Positions 44,780 to 54,798 of a DNA stretch of 64,000 nt are shown in pieces. Origin of the DNA: Azospirillum sp. B510 (GTDB lineage Bacteria; Pseudomonadota; Alphaproteobacteria; Azospirillales; Azospirillaceae); the NCBI RefSeq assembly GCF_000010725.1, contig NC_013855.1, forward strand, positions 753,501-817,500, given 5' to 3'. The translations under genes were made by a program, and so were the position numbers. Numbering within the stretch: position 1 is the stretch's first letter; each line of letters opens with the position of its first letter. The notes beneath the pieces were generated by a model. That model was not told the origin of the DNA. It ran no database searches and saw only the letters and a list, made by a program, of their open reading frames with translations.

Positions 44780-46426
44780 CTACGCGGCGTCGGCGTTTTC
44801 GGTAACGTCGGCGGCTTTGGTCCAGTTCCAGGGCAGCAACTCGTCGATGCGGCTGATCTTGTGATCGGCAATCCGGGCGATCACGTCGCGCAGGTACGCC
44901 TCGGGGTCGAGCCCGTTGAGCTTGGCCGTCTCGATGAGCGTGTACATCGCCGCGGCCCGCTCACCCCCGACATCGGCTCCGGCGAACAGCCAGTTCTTGC
45001 GGCCCACCACGACGGCCCGCAAGGCCCTTTCGGCGGCGTTGTTGTCGATCTCCAGACGGCCATCGTCCAGGTAACGGGTCAGCGCCGTCCAGCGGTTGAG
45101 CAGGTAGCGCACCGCCTTGGCCGTGTCCGACTTGCCGTCGAGCCGGCCCAGCGTCTCCTCCAGCCATGCCTTCAACGCGGCCATTTTCGGGGCAGCCTCG
45201 GCCTGGCGCACGCGCCGGCGCTCGTCGGCATCCCGGCCGGCGATCTGGGCTTCGACCGCATACAGCTCGCCGATCCGCCGCAGTGCCTCGGCCGCGATCG
45301 GCGCCTTGCCCTTGGCCGAGACCGCCACGTCGTTGAACTTGCGACGGCCATGGGCCATGCAGCCAATTTCAATGATCCGGGCCCGCCCGTCGGGGCCCGG
45401 TTCGTACAGGCCGTTGAACCCGGCATAGCCGTCCGCCTGCAGCGCCCCGTGGAAATCCTTCAGGTGGCCGCACGGGTGCTCGCCGCCGCGCCCGGGGCTG
45501 TAGCGGTACAGCGCCGCCGGAGGCGACGGGCCGTTCCAGGGGCGATCATCGCGCAGGTAGACCCACAGGTAGCCGGTCTTGGTCCGCCCGGCCCCCGGGC
45601 TCAGCACCGGGACCGGCGTGTCGTCGGCGTGCAGCTTGGCGGAACCGATGACGCTGGTTTCGATCGCCTGGATCAGCGGGCGCAGCAGCCGAGCCGCGTG
45701 GCCGACCTGATCGGCCAGGGTGGAGCGGCTCAACTCCAGGCCCAGGCGGGCGAAGATCTCCGCCTGGCGATACAGCGGCAGATGATCGTCGAACTTGCTA
45801 ACCAGCAGGTGCGCCAACAGCCCCGGCCCGAACAGGCCCCGCTCGATCGGCAGCGACGCTGGTGCCTGCGTGATCGCCTCGCAGCGCCGGCACGAGAACT
45901 TCGGGCGGACGTGCTCGACCACCTTGAAGTGCGCCGGCACGTATTCCAGCTGCCGGGCGCGGTCCTCGCCCAGCCGACGCAGCGCGCCACCGCACTGCGC
46001 GCAGGTGCAGGTGCCGCCTTCGGGCTCGTGCACCTGCTCCTCGCGCGGCAGATGCTCGGGCGGCAGCGTGCGCTTGGGCCGGCGCCTAGTTTCGGCGTCT
46101 TCTGGCGGCGCGTCGGGCTGCGTGACGATGGCGGCCTGCTCGCCTTCGGCGGCTTCCAGGTCTTCCAGCGCCAGTTCCAGCTGGGCGATGGTTCGGCCCA
46201 GCTTTTCCGAGGACTGGCCGAAGTGCATGCGGCGCAGCCGGGCGAGCTGAAGCTTCAGCTTCTCGATCTCCAGCGCCTTGCTCTTGATGCCCTCCAGCGC
46301 CGCGCCGAGCGCCGCGTCCTTGGCGCGCAACGCCGCCTCCTGGGCATGCAGCCGGGCCGCCTGCTCGGCGACGAGCTGCCGCAACGCCGCGTTGTCGGCC
46401 AGAAGCTGGGCGGGATCGGAAACCAT
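44780..46426 (-). CDS. tnpC: IS66 transposase TnpC
   Basis: 548 residues, complete. Coiled coil (~10-75), [17 protein letters not shown], zinc-binding-like CTCAQCGG and CRRCEA, then the DDE core: [35 protein letters not shown], and Glu in [18 protein letters not shown]. Clearly related to, but well diverged from, the TnpC at 39.4 kb, so the two IS66 copies arrived separately. Confidence 0.95.
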   Translation of the reverse strand: MVSDPAQLLADNAALRQLVAEQAARLHAQEAALRAKDAALGAALEGIKSKALEIEKLKLQLARLRRMHFGQSSEKLGRTIAQLELALEDLEAAEGEQAAIVTQPDAPPEDAETRRRPKRTLPPEHLPREEQVHEPEGGTCTCAQCGGALRRLGEDRARQLEYVPAHFKVVEHVRPKFSCRRCEAITQAPASLPIERGLFGPGLLAHLLVSKFDDHLPLYRQAEIFARLGLELSRSTLADQVGHAARLLRPLIQAIETSVIGSAKLHADDTPVPVLSPGAGRTKTGYLWVYLRDDRPWNGPSPPAALYRYSPGRGGEHPCGHLKDFHGALQADGYAGFNGLYEPGPDGRARIIEIGCMAHGRRKFNDVAVSAKGKAPIAAEALRRIGELYAVEAQIAGRDADERRRVRQAEAAPKMAALKAWLEETLGRLDGKSDTAKAVRYLLNRWTALTRYLDDGRLEIDNNAAERALRAVVVGRKNWLFAGADVGGERAAAMYTLIETAKLNGLDPEAYLRDVIARIADHKISRIDELLPWNWTKAADVTENADAA

Positions 46427-46510
46427 GGCGCGATTTTACCAGGACACCGGGATCCCGACGACCGGCCCGAGGGCGGCTGAGTCACCGTGTCGCGCCCGGC
46501 CCGCGCCGGG

Positions 46511-46858
46511 TCAGCCGGCCAAGTCGGGCTTCCAGGTCCGTTCCGCCGCGCGCCAGTCCAGCCCTTCCACGAGCATCGCCAGCTCCGCCGGGGTCAGCGT
46601 CACCACGCCCTCGCGCGACACCGGCCAGACGAACCGGCCGCGCTGAAGGCGCTTGGCGAACAGGCACAGGCCGTTGGTGTCGTAGTAGAGAATCTTGATC
46701 TTGTCGGCTCGGCGGCCCCGGAACAGGAAGAGATGGCCGGAGTAGGGATCCTTCTTGAGAACCTCCTGGACCAACAGGGCGAGGCCGTCGAAGCCCTTGC
46801 GCATGTCGGTGGCGCCCATCGCCAGGTAGATCCGCACGCCGGCGGGGACCGGGATCAT
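46511..46858 (-). CDS. tnpB: IS66 TnpB (Orf2)
   Basis: 115 residues: [57 protein letters not shown] and LTPAELAMLVEGLDWR, all family positions kept. The start ATG overlaps the tnpA stop; a longer in-frame reading upstream lies inside tnpA and is not conserved. Confidence 0.95.
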   Translation of the reverse strand: MIPVPAGVRIYLAMGATDMRKGFDGLALLVQEVLKKDPYSGHLFLFRGRRADKIKILYYDTNGLCLFAKRLQRGRFVWPVSREGVVTLTPAELAMLVEGLDWRAAERTWKPDLAG

Positions 46859-47277
46859 CGGCGCTCCAGAACGGCGAGGACCCGACGCAGGGCGCCCGCA
46901 TCGACATGGCGATCGACGCGCAGGCAATGGCCGCTGGGCAGCACGATTTCGATGATGCCGGTTCCGGCGGGCGGAAGGGGCGCCATCTTGTCGTCCGGGA
47001 AGGACGGCGGGGCGTCGGCGATCCGCACGGGCACGAAGTTCACCGCTGGTTCGGGCGACGGGCTCGCCTGCTCCTCCTCGATCTGCCGGCGCCAGCGGTA
47101 CAGCAGGCTGACGTTGAGGCCGTGCCGACGAGCCACCTCGGACGCCACCACGCCGGGCCGGAACGCTTCCGCCACCAAGCCCGCCTTGTCCGCGGCGCTA
47201 TAAAAGCGGCGCTTCTCCGATCCCGTGATCACCTCGACGCGCTGGTAAGTCATAAGCATAGCCATGGGGCTGGACAT
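46855..47277 (-). CDS. tnpA: IS66 TnpA
   Basis: Up to 140 residues: YQRVEVITGSEKRRFYSAAD, VASEVARRHGLNVSLLYRWR helix-turn-helix, and IIEIVLPSGHCLRVDRHVDA. Starts at 47277, 47262 or 47253 are all possible in the same frame and none has a strong ribosome site. ATGA-coupled to tnpB. Confidence 0.9.
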   Translation of the reverse strand: MSSPMAMLMTYQRVEVITGSEKRRFYSAADKAGLVAEAFRPGVVASEVARRHGLNVSLLYRWRRQIEEEQASPSPEPAVNFVPVRIADAPPSFPDDKMAPLPPAGTGIIEIVLPSGHCLRVDRHVDAGALRRVLAVLERR

Positions 47278-47425
47278 AGGACCAAGCCGCGGCCATCCGC
47301 GGCGTCCTCACTCAGCCCGCTTCGTCCACTCCCCGCAAGGCGGCCATCGTCGGACGGTTACGGCCATTCAGGGTCTCCTTCTGCTTCAGGATAACCCCGC
47401 CGAGCACGAAATTCCGGATACTCCC

Positions 47426-47710
47426 GGAATGCGGCGCCCGCGACGAGGCCACCTTCCGCCGCCTGTTCGACCGGCTCCGGCGTTGGTCCCCCAGACTGAT
47501 TTGCACCGACCACTTCGCGCCTTATGAAAACGTGCTGGCGGCAGGGCGGCATTACCAAGGCAAGGATCAGACCGTCGCGCTCGAACGCAACAATGGCCAG
47601 CAGCGCCACTGGGTCGGCGCCTGTCGGCGCAAGTCAATCATCGTCTCCAAGAGCAAAGCCATGGTGGACCGTCGAATAACCCTGTTCGCTCATCTTCACG
47701 TCAACGGCGA
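47426..47710 (+). pseudogene. IS1-family transposase, 3' remnant
   Basis: The open stretch reads RDEATFRRLFDRLRR, ICTDHFAPYENVLAAGRHYQ, QTVALERNNGQQRHWVGACR and SKAMVDRRITLFAHLHVNG, matching the catalytic C-terminal half of IS1 InsB-type transposases. The 5' part is cut where the IS256-type element ends, so that element probably inserted into, or recombined with, an IS1. Confidence 0.8.
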
Positions 47711-47766
47711 TGCCCCACCGGAAATGCGCACTCTTCCAGGAGTGCTGAGCGGACGGACAGGAATTG

Positions 47767-47907
47767 CCTAAAATCCGTCGTTATGTCGTGATACCCTCCA
47801 GCTGGGAGCATATCGGCCTGTCGGGCGATTTCCTATGGGAGCGGGCAGCATCCGCCCCAGTTGGGCGACGACCACTGAATCTTGAGCGCCAACGCCGCGT
47901 CGCCTGA
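47767..47907 (+). pseudogene. Tn3-family transposase, 3' end remnant
   Basis: 46 codons reading IPSSWEHIGLSGDFLWERAA to the stop. This is the conserved extreme C-terminus of Tn3 TnpA (compare PLGWQHINLTGDYLW in the intact copy at 27.1 kb). It is on the same strand as the tnpA 5' fragment at 23.1 kb, but the middle of the gene is missing. Confidence 0.78.
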
Positions 47908-47954
47908 AGATCATATTCTCCATTCGTTCTACCTTAGCGTTGTTTACCTAACAC

Positions 47955-48440
47955 CTATCGCTCTCTCCTCTCCATCGCTTGGCGCTTCTCGGCCTCGGCC
48001 TTCTGATTCACCGCTTCGACGAAATAATGCACCACCACCGCCACGTCCGAGAACACCGACCGGATCAGGCTGGCCAGCAACAGGTCGCGCTGTCCGTCGA
48101 ATAGGCGGCCGCTTTTCAGCAGTGCGGTGACAAGTCCCGTCGTATATGTCGCGTATGCGCCGACGAGATAATCGGTAAGATCGAGATGGGAGCTGATATA
48201 TTTGATAACGAGTTCGATCGTCTTAAAATAATCGCTCTGGGAATCTCCCTTGGATATATAAGAGAATTTCCTTCTTTCTCGTTCTTCCGATGACTTTTCC
48301 GCTTTTGCTTTTTTGTAAACAACATTGTATGTATCAGATATGATATCCGATAATTTTCCTTCCAGCCTTTTTTCCACCAACTCGCCAATTTTCCGGTCTT
48401 CTCCGCTCCAAGACACGAATCTCGATTGAATGCTGTTCAT
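47955..48440 (-). CDS. Protoglobin-like sensor domain protein
   Basis: 161 residues from an internal ATG (MNSIQSRFVSW); an upstream ATG at 48545 would add 35 poorly fitting residues. The C-terminal part (DYLVGAYATYTTGLVTALL ... LLASLIRSVFSDVAVVVHYF) resembles the last helices of protoglobin domains found at the front of globin-coupled chemoreceptors. The N-terminal GELVEKRLEGKLSDIISDTY fits the first helices. The proximal heme histidine is not evident to me. It ends soon after the globin-like part without a signalling domain, right where transposon remnants begin, so it may be a truncated chemoreceptor or a single-domain globin. The middle is unusually Lys-rich and AT-rich. Confidence 0.45.
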   Translation of the reverse strand: MNSIQSRFVSWSGEDRKIGELVEKRLEGKLSDIISDTYNVVYKKAKAEKSSEERERRKFSYISKGDSQSDYFKTIELVIKYISSHLDLTDYLVGAYATYTTGLVTALLKSGRLFDGQRDLLLASLIRSVFSDVAVVVHYFVEAVNQKAEAEKRQAMERRER

Positions 48441-49361
48441 GATCGCCTCACCAAGCTTTGTCTGCTCGAGGTCCAATAGACAATCCCATCGCCAAGGATC
48501 TGTCGGAGTTCCAACGAGGTAACGGTTCGCATGCCTCACGATCATGGTTCGTGCGGACAGGGATGATATCAGTCATCACAATCCAATTTCCCACCAACGA
48601 CGAAGCGATACCGAAGCAGCGAAGCCATACAATGATATGCTAATGCGGAGTTTCATTGATAACAATTCGATAAGAGTTAAAATATGCAAGCGGGCTAAGC
48701 AATGAATGTCATCGGCAGTATTTCTTGAAACTTTTTATTCTCCCGTCAAACCATCTTGTGCGCAGCTTTTTATTTTGAAATATTGCATCGCACAACCTGA
48801 TAGACGTTCCAAGACACCCCTATAAAACAGGAATATTGTTTCAAAAAACTCTAAAATTTGAAATTCTGTTCCGCTGGGTCCGGTATCCGGGCGGTCGCGG
48901 TCACAACCGAACCGCAGTGGAAACTCCGGCGATTTCGCAAAGATAGGCCGGGCTGGTCGACCTCTGCTTCGAGCCCGGATGCCGGTATTGCGGCATCATG
49001 TCGCGACACGTCACGTCTCCTTGGCGGCAACCGCCGCCCCCTCGATTGCCACTTGTCGGCGGCAGCCGGAACCAGCGCGACACCGGCGAAAAGGATGAGC
49101 GGCGGAAAAGCCGATCGATGGTGACCGGTTCGCTCATCAGTCCGGGAGACGATGCCAACAAGCCTCTCGCCGGATTGCGAAAAGCGGATGGATCATGGAA
49201 ATCCCTGGATCATCATGCGACATCGCATAGGCGTCCGGGCGATGCCGCCCTGGCTGGCGGATGGTGCCGCTCACCCCCGGCGGATCTTGCGTTGTTTTTC
49301 ATATGAAACCGTAGAATCATATATAAAACAGCTTTGCGGCGACAACAGAGGGGACGCCAAC
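48441..49361. other. Long intergenic region, AT-rich then GC-rich
   Basis: I find no convincing gene. From 48590 to 48860 it is very AT-rich. Around 48830-48870 GGAATATTGTTTC and GAAATTCTGTTCC form a loose inverted pair. The GC-rich part (48870-49290) has open frames but none with recognisable protein sequence. The last 65 bases hold the operator-like motifs in front of the IclR gene. Confidence 0.5.
49297..49329. promoter_or_regulatory. Operator-like AT-rich site upstream of the IclR gene
   Basis: A perfect 12-bp palindrome, TTTCATATGAAA (49297-49308), is followed by CATATATAAAAC (49318-49329). The words CATATGA and TATATAAAAC recur in the gap before the SDR gene (50192-50214). This pattern fits autoregulation plus control of the sugar operon by the IclR protein. 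Confidence 0.5.
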
Positions 49362-50165
49362 GTGAACGGGACCGACCTCGATCCGATGGAGATGCCCGAC
49401 GCTCCCGAGCGGGAACGGCGCTATTCCGCCCCGGCGCTGGAAAAGGGCCTGGATATCCTGGAGTTTCTCTCGGAATGCCGCGACCCTCAGAGTTTGCAGC
49501 AGATCGGCGACGGGGTGGGACGGACCAAGGGCGAGATCTTCCGCATGGTCTCGGTCCTGGCCCAGCGCGGCTATATCGAGCGGTTGGAAGGCGATGACCG
49601 TTTCCGGGTGACCGACCGGCTGTTCCGGCTGGGGCTGAACCGTCCGGTCAACCGCTCGCTGATCGAGACCGCCCTGCCGGTCATGAACAGCTTCGCCGAG
49701 ACGACCGGCTATTCCTGCCATCTCGCCGTGATGTCCGGCACCCAGATCGCGGTGGTGGCGCGGGTGGAGAGCACCAGCCACATCGGCTTCACCGTCCGCA
49801 TCGGCTATCGCCAGCCGCTGATCCTGACCGGCTCCGGCCATTGCCTGATGGCCTTCATGAGCGCCCGGCGGCGCCACGGCCTGTACAAGGAACTGCGGGC
49901 CGAGGATCCGTGGATCGATCTCGACACGCTGGACCGGACGCTCGACGCCATCCGCGCCGCCGGCCATGTCGCCCGCCCCAGCGGCATCACCGAAGCGGTG
50001 ATCGACCTGTCCTGCCCGGTGACCGACCGGCGCGAGGGCGGCGCCGTCGCCGCCCTGACCTGCCCCTATCTGCGGACCCGGCAGGTCCCCAAGGAACCGG
50101 AGGAGATCCTCGCCGCCCTGGATGAGGCCGGTCGGCGTATATCGGAAATCTTTTCGTTGGGCTGA
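49362..50165 (+). CDS. IclR-family transcriptional regulator
   Basis: 267 residues from a GTG with GAGGGG ~8 bases upstream. N-terminal winged helix (SAPALEKGLDILEFLSE, LQQIGDGVGRTKGEIFRMVS, RGYIERL) and C-terminal IclR effector domain (SLIETALPVMNSFAETTGYSCHLAV, ILTGSGHCLMAFMS, GGAVAALTCPYL). It heads the sugar gene set in the same direction. An IclR regulator also accompanies the L-fucose locus of Campylobacter jejuni as I recall. The likely effector is the sugar or an acid intermediate. Confidence 0.93.
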   Translation: MNGTDLDPMEMPDAPERERRYSAPALEKGLDILEFLSECRDPQSLQQIGDGVGRTKGEIFRMVSVLAQRGYIERLEGDDRFRVTDRLFRLGLNRPVNRSLIETALPVMNSFAETTGYSCHLAVMSGTQIAVVARVESTSHIGFTVRIGYRQPLILTGSGHCLMAFMSARRRHGLYKELRAEDPWIDLDTLDRTLDAIRAAGHVARPSGITEAVIDLSCPVTDRREGGAVAALTCPYLRTRQVPKEPEEILAALDEAGRRISEIFSLG

Positions 50166-51044
<879 letters not shown>

Positions 51045-51119
51045 ACGGGCGGCGGAGCAGCCAATTCCATCCGCCGAAACGATAAAAACGCCTGCACAGG
51101 AAATCTGGGGAAACGCTCG

Positions 51120-51965
51120 ATGAAGCTTCTGCGCCATGGCCCGCGGGGGGCCGAGAAACCGGGCCTGCTGGATGCCCAGGGCCGCATCCGCGACCTGTCC
51201 GCCCATGTCGGCGACATCGCCGGCCGCTGGCTGCTGCCCGACGGGCTGGCGGGGATCGCCGCCTTGCCGGTGGACAGTCTGCCGCTGGTCGATGCCGCCA
51301 CCCGGCTGGGGCCCTGCGTCGCCGGCACCGGCAAGTTCGTCTGCATCGGCCTCAATTATTCCGACCATGCGGCGGAGACCGGGGCGACGGTTCCGTCCGA
51401 GCCGGTGATCTTCATGAAGGCGACCTCCGCCATCCAGGGGCCGGATGACCCGGTGGAGATTCCGCGCGGCTCGACCAAGACCGATTGGGAGGTCGAACTG
51501 GGCGTCATCATCGGCAAGACCGCCAAATATGTGTCGGAGGCCGAGGCGATGGACCATGTCGCCGGCTATTGCGTGGTCAACGACCTGTCGGAGCGCGAAT
51601 TCCAGATCGAACGCCAAGGCCAGTGGACCAAGGGCAAGAGCTGCGACAGCTTCGGCCCCATCGGCCCCTGGCTGGTGACGAAGGACGAGGTTCCCGACCC
51701 GCAGGCGCTGGACATGTGGCTGGAGGTCAACGGCCACCGCTATCAGAACGGCTCGACCCGGACGATGGTCTATGGCGTCGCCCACATCGTCTCCTACCTG
51801 TCGCGCTTCATGAGCCTGCATCCGGGCGACGTCATTTCCACCGGCACGCCGCCGGGCGTCGGGCTGGGGCTGAAGCCGCCGACCTATCTGAAGCCCGGCG
51901 ACCGGATCGAGCTGGAAATCCGGGGCCTCGGCCGCCAGCGCCAGCAGGTGCGGGCGGCGGAGTGA
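51120..51965 (+). CDS. FAH-family hydrolase, probable 2,4-diketo-3-deoxy-L-fuconate hydrolase
   Basis: 281 residues. Fumarylacetoacetate-hydrolase fold: N-terminal cap, then CIGLNYSDHAAETG, PVIFMKATSAIQGPDDPVEIP, metal-binding acidic residues in DWEVELGVIIG and GYCVVNDLSEREFQ, and VISTGTPPGVGLG. The sequence is close in style to enzymes acting on 2,4-diketo-3-deoxy sugar acids, cleaving the 6-carbon deoxy acid to pyruvate and lactate. GGGGA ~9 bases before the ATG. It immediately follows the SDR dehydrogenase. Confidence 0.88.
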   Translation: MKLLRHGPRGAEKPGLLDAQGRIRDLSAHVGDIAGRWLLPDGLAGIAALPVDSLPLVDAATRLGPCVAGTGKFVCIGLNYSDHAAETGATVPSEPVIFMKATSAIQGPDDPVEIPRGSTKTDWEVELGVIIGKTAKYVSEAEAMDHVAGYCVVNDLSEREFQIERQGQWTKGKSCDSFGPIGPWLVTKDEVPDPQALDMWLEVNGHRYQNGSTRTMVYGVAHIVSYLSRFMSLHPGDVISTGTPPGVGLGLKPPTYLKPGDRIELEIRGLGRQRQQVRAAE

Positions 51966-52080
51966 CGCCACCCCGGCCGCGCCCGAACGGATGGCGCGGC
52001 CGGCGGAATAAGCGGTTTGCTCGACAAAGCGGCCAGACGGTGCCGCCCGGACGACCGGGCGCGCCGGATGGGGAGGTGCC

Positions 52081-53655
52081 ATGCAGCAAGCGTCGCTCCA
52101 CACGGCCCCCGGCCGGTTCCCCGCGGCGATGGCGGGGACCGAGCTGCTGCGGCTGGACAACATCACCAAACGGTTCCCCGGCGTGCTGGCGCTGGACGGC
52201 GTCGGCTTCGACCTGCGCCGCGGCGAGGTCCATGCGCTGTGCGGCGAGAATGGGGCCGGCAAATCGACGCTGATGAAGATCATCAGCGGCCAGTACCAGC
52301 CCGACGAGGGCAGCATCACCTACAAGGGCGAGGTCCGGCGCTTCGCCTCCTCGCTCGACGCCGAACGGGCGGGCATCGCCATCATCCACCAGGAACTGAA
52401 CCTCGTCCCCCATCTGAGCGTGGCCGAGAACATCTTCCTGGCGCGCGAGCCGAAACGCGGCTGGTTCATCGACCGCGCGGCGCTGCGCCGGCAGGCCCGG
52501 TCCTGCCTCGACCGGCTGGGCGTCGACATCCGCCCCGACGCGCCGGTCAAATCGCTGTCGGTCGCCCAGTGCCAGATGGTGGAGATCGCCAAGGCGCTGT
52601 CGCTGAACGCCGAGATCGTCATCATGGACGAGCCGACCTCGTCCCTGACCGAATCCGAAACCGCCCTGCTGTTCCAGGTGATCCGCGAATTGAGGGAGCA
52701 GGGGGTGGGAATCGTCTACATCTCCCACCGGCTGGACGAGATGGCGCTGATCGTCGACCGGGTGACGGTGCTGCGCGACGGCCGTTTCGTCGACACCAGC
52801 ACCTTCGCCGACACCTGCGTCGACGAGATCGTCGCGCGGATGGTCGGCCGCTCGCTGGACGACAAGTTTCCCGAGCGTACCAGCGTCCCGACCGGCGAGG
52901 TTCTGATGGAGGTGCGCGGACTGAGCCGCCGCGGCGTCTTCCACGATGTCGGGTTCGAGCTGCGGCGTGGCGAGATCCTGGGATTCGCCGGGTTGATGGG
53001 CGCCGGCCGCACCGAGGTCGCCCGCGCGATCTTCGGCGCCGACCCGCTGGATGCCGGCACCATCCGGCTGGGGAGTGGCGAGATCACGGTGAAGACCCCG
53101 CGCGACGCCATCGCCCACGGCATCGCCTATCTGTCGGAGGACCGCAAGAGCCATGGGCTGGCGGTCAAGATGTCGGTCACCCAGAATCTGACGATGGCCA
53201 ACATGGCGGCGGTGTCCAACGCCCTGGGGTTCATCGATGGCAAGGCGGAGGAACAGGCGGCCTGGCGCTACATCCAGATGCTGTCGATCCGCACGCCGTC
53301 GCCGCATCAGGTGGCGCGCCTGCTGTCGGGCGGCAACCAGCAGAAGATCGTCATCGCGAAGTGGCTGTTCCGCCAGTCGCGCATCCTGTTCTTCGACGAG
53401 CCGACGCGCGGCATCGACGTCGGGGCCAAATTCGCCATCTACCAGCTTCTCGACCGGCTGGCCGCCGAGGGGATCGGCGTGGTGCTGATCAGCTCCGAGC
53501 TGCCGGAAATCCTCGGCCTGACCGACCGCGTCGCCGTCTTTCATGAGGGCCGGATCACCGCCGTGCTGAACACGCGCGCGACCAGCCAGGAAGAGATCAT
53601 GCATTTCGCCTCGGGCCATGGCCGCCCGGCGGCGCCGGGAGCCGGAACGCCATGA
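52081..53655 (+). CDS. Sugar ABC transporter ATP-binding protein (RbsA type)
   Basis: 524 residues with two fused ATPase domains. The first has GENGAGKSTLMK, signature-like KSLSVAQCQMVEIAKAL and VIMDEPTSSL. The second starts ~280 with FAGLMGAGRTEVAR in place of a strict Walker A and ends with LLSGGNQQKIVIAKWL and FFDEPTRGIDVG. This asymmetry is normal for ribose-class importers. GGGAGGTGCC precedes the ATG. ATGA-coupled to the permease gene. Confidence 0.95.
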   Translation: MQQASLHTAPGRFPAAMAGTELLRLDNITKRFPGVLALDGVGFDLRRGEVHALCGENGAGKSTLMKIISGQYQPDEGSITYKGEVRRFASSLDAERAGIAIIHQELNLVPHLSVAENIFLAREPKRGWFIDRAALRRQARSCLDRLGVDIRPDAPVKSLSVAQCQMVEIAKALSLNAEIVIMDEPTSSLTESETALLFQVIRELREQGVGIVYISHRLDEMALIVDRVTVLRDGRFVDTSTFADTCVDEIVARMVGRSLDDKFPERTSVPTGEVLMEVRGLSRRGVFHDVGFELRRGEILGFAGLMGAGRTEVARAIFGADPLDAGTIRLGSGEITVKTPRDAIAHGIAYLSEDRKSHGLAVKMSVTQNLTMANMAAVSNALGFIDGKAEEQAAWRYIQMLSIRTPSPHQVARLLSGGNQQKIVIAKWLFRQSRILFFDEPTRGIDVGAKFAIYQLLDRLAAEGIGVVLISSELPEILGLTDRVAVFHEGRITAVLNTRATSQEEIMHFASGHGRPAAPGAGTP

Positions 53656-54755
53656 GCAATCCAACCACCAAAATCTTGGAAACCGCCGCGCCTTCCCGCC
53701 AGTCGCCAAGCGACGGCCCGCAGGCCATGAACGCCCAGGTCATGAACGCCCAGGCTATGAGCGGCCGGGTGATGAACGACCGGCGCAAGGACCTGATCCA
53801 GAAATTCGCCGCCCTAGCCGGGCTCCTGGTGCTGGTCGCCGTCTTCTCGCTGACCAGCGACGCCTTCCTCAGCGTCGGCAACGGCATGACCATCGCCTTG
53901 CAGGTGACCTCGATCGCCTATCTGGGCGTCGCCGCGACCTGCGTCATCATCACCGGCGGCATCGACCTGTCGGTTGGTTCCGTCCTGGCGCTGGCCGGGG
54001 TGGTCGCGGCGCTGGCGGTCAAGGCGGGGGCGCCGTTGCCGCTGGGCATGGGGCTGGGCATCCTGGTCGGCGCCTTCTGCGGCCTGCTGAACGGGTTGTG
54101 CGTGACGCGGCTGAAGCTGCCGCCCTTCATCGCCACGCTGGGCATGATGATGGTGGCGCGCGGCGTCGCCTTGCAGATCACCGGCGCCCGCGCCGTCTCG
54201 GGACTGGGCGAGGCCTTCGGCGAACTCGGCAACGGCGCCATGTTCCGCATCGTCCGCATCGGCGAGGACGGATTTCCCGACGTGGTCTTCCCCGGCATCC
54301 CCTATCCGGTGGTGCTGATGGTGGTGATCGCCATCGCGGTGTCGGTGATGCTGAGCCGGACCACGCTGGGACGCCACATCTACGCCGTCGGATCGAATGC
54401 CGAGGCCGCGCGCCTGTCGGGCGTCAATGTCGCGGGCGTCACCCTGTTCACCTATGTGCTGTCCGGCACGCTGGCCGGCCTGACCGGCTGCGTGCTGATG
54501 TCCCGCCTCGTCACCGCCCAGCCCAACGAGGGCGTGATGTACGAGCTGGACGCCATCGCCAGCGCCGTCATCGGCGGCACCTCGCTGATCGGCGGGGTCG
54601 GCACGATCTCCGGCACCGCCATCGGCGCCTTCGTGATCGGCATCCTGCGCAACGGGCTGAACATGAACGGCGTCTCCGCCTTCACCCAGCAGATCATCAT
54701 CGGTCTGGTCATCCTGCTGACCGTCTGGATCGACCAGATCCGTAACCGGCGCTGA
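53652..54755 (+). CDS. Sugar ABC transporter permease (RbsC type)
   Basis: 367 residues, about 8-10 membrane segments. The family pattern GVAATCVIITGGIDLSVGSVLALAGV, NGLCVTRLKLPPFIATLGMM, GRHIYAVGSNAEAARLSGVNV and AVIGGTSLIGGVGTISGTAIGA is clear. The N-terminal ~45 residues are cytoplasmic and contain a short Met/Asn/Ala/Gln repeat (MNAQVMNAQAMSG) from near-identical codon blocks. It starts inside the ATPase stop codon. Confidence 0.95.
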   Translation: MSNPTTKILETAAPSRQSPSDGPQAMNAQVMNAQAMSGRVMNDRRKDLIQKFAALAGLLVLVAVFSLTSDAFLSVGNGMTIALQVTSIAYLGVAATCVIITGGIDLSVGSVLALAGVVAALAVKAGAPLPLGMGLGILVGAFCGLLNGLCVTRLKLPPFIATLGMMMVARGVALQITGARAVSGLGEAFGELGNGAMFRIVRIGEDGFPDVVFPGIPYPVVLMVVIAIAVSVMLSRTTLGRHIYAVGSNAEAARLSGVNVAGVTLFTYVLSGTLAGLTGCVLMSRLVTAQPNEGVMYELDAIASAVIGGTSLIGGVGTISGTAIGAFVIGILRNGLNMNGVSAFTQQIIIGLVILLTVWIDQIRNRR

Positions 54756-54798
54756 TCGGCGTTATCGACAAGCAAACAAACCAATCGGGAGTGAAACC

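Larger units (their letters stand above)
44764..47361. mobile_element. IS66-family element, copy 2, with 8-bp target duplication
   Basis: Ends GTAAGCGTCCGCCGA on the left and the complement of GTAACCGTCCGACGA on the right. GGCCATTC occurs at 44756-44763 and again at 47362-47369, a perfect 8-bp target duplication as expected for IS66. All three genes are intact, so this is a young insertion and the last layer of the stack. Confidence 0.95.
38312..47424. mobile_element. IS256-family element carrying nested IS5, IS66, IS21 and IS3 insertions
   Basis: The transposase read leftward from 44761 is interrupted at 43555-43556. Skipping 38381-43554 and one TA copy, it continues at 38378 as FGERFASLIPPP and stops at 38359-38361. 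Outer ends are tentatively GGGATCCGG (38312) and the complement of CCGGATACTCCC (47424), a weak inverted pair, so boundaries are approximate. Interruptions are an IS5 element (itself holding an IS66 plus IS21 and IS3 remnants) and a second IS66 at the start codon. Confidence 0.75.

Noticed and set aside
48826..48870. GGAATATTGTTTC / GAAATTCTGTTCC as an operator
   Set aside because: Arms agree at only about 8 of 13 positions and no gene starts close by.
48858..49306. Open frames in the gap before the IclR gene
   Set aside because: No recognisable protein motifs, no ribosome sites, and codon use looks like noise.
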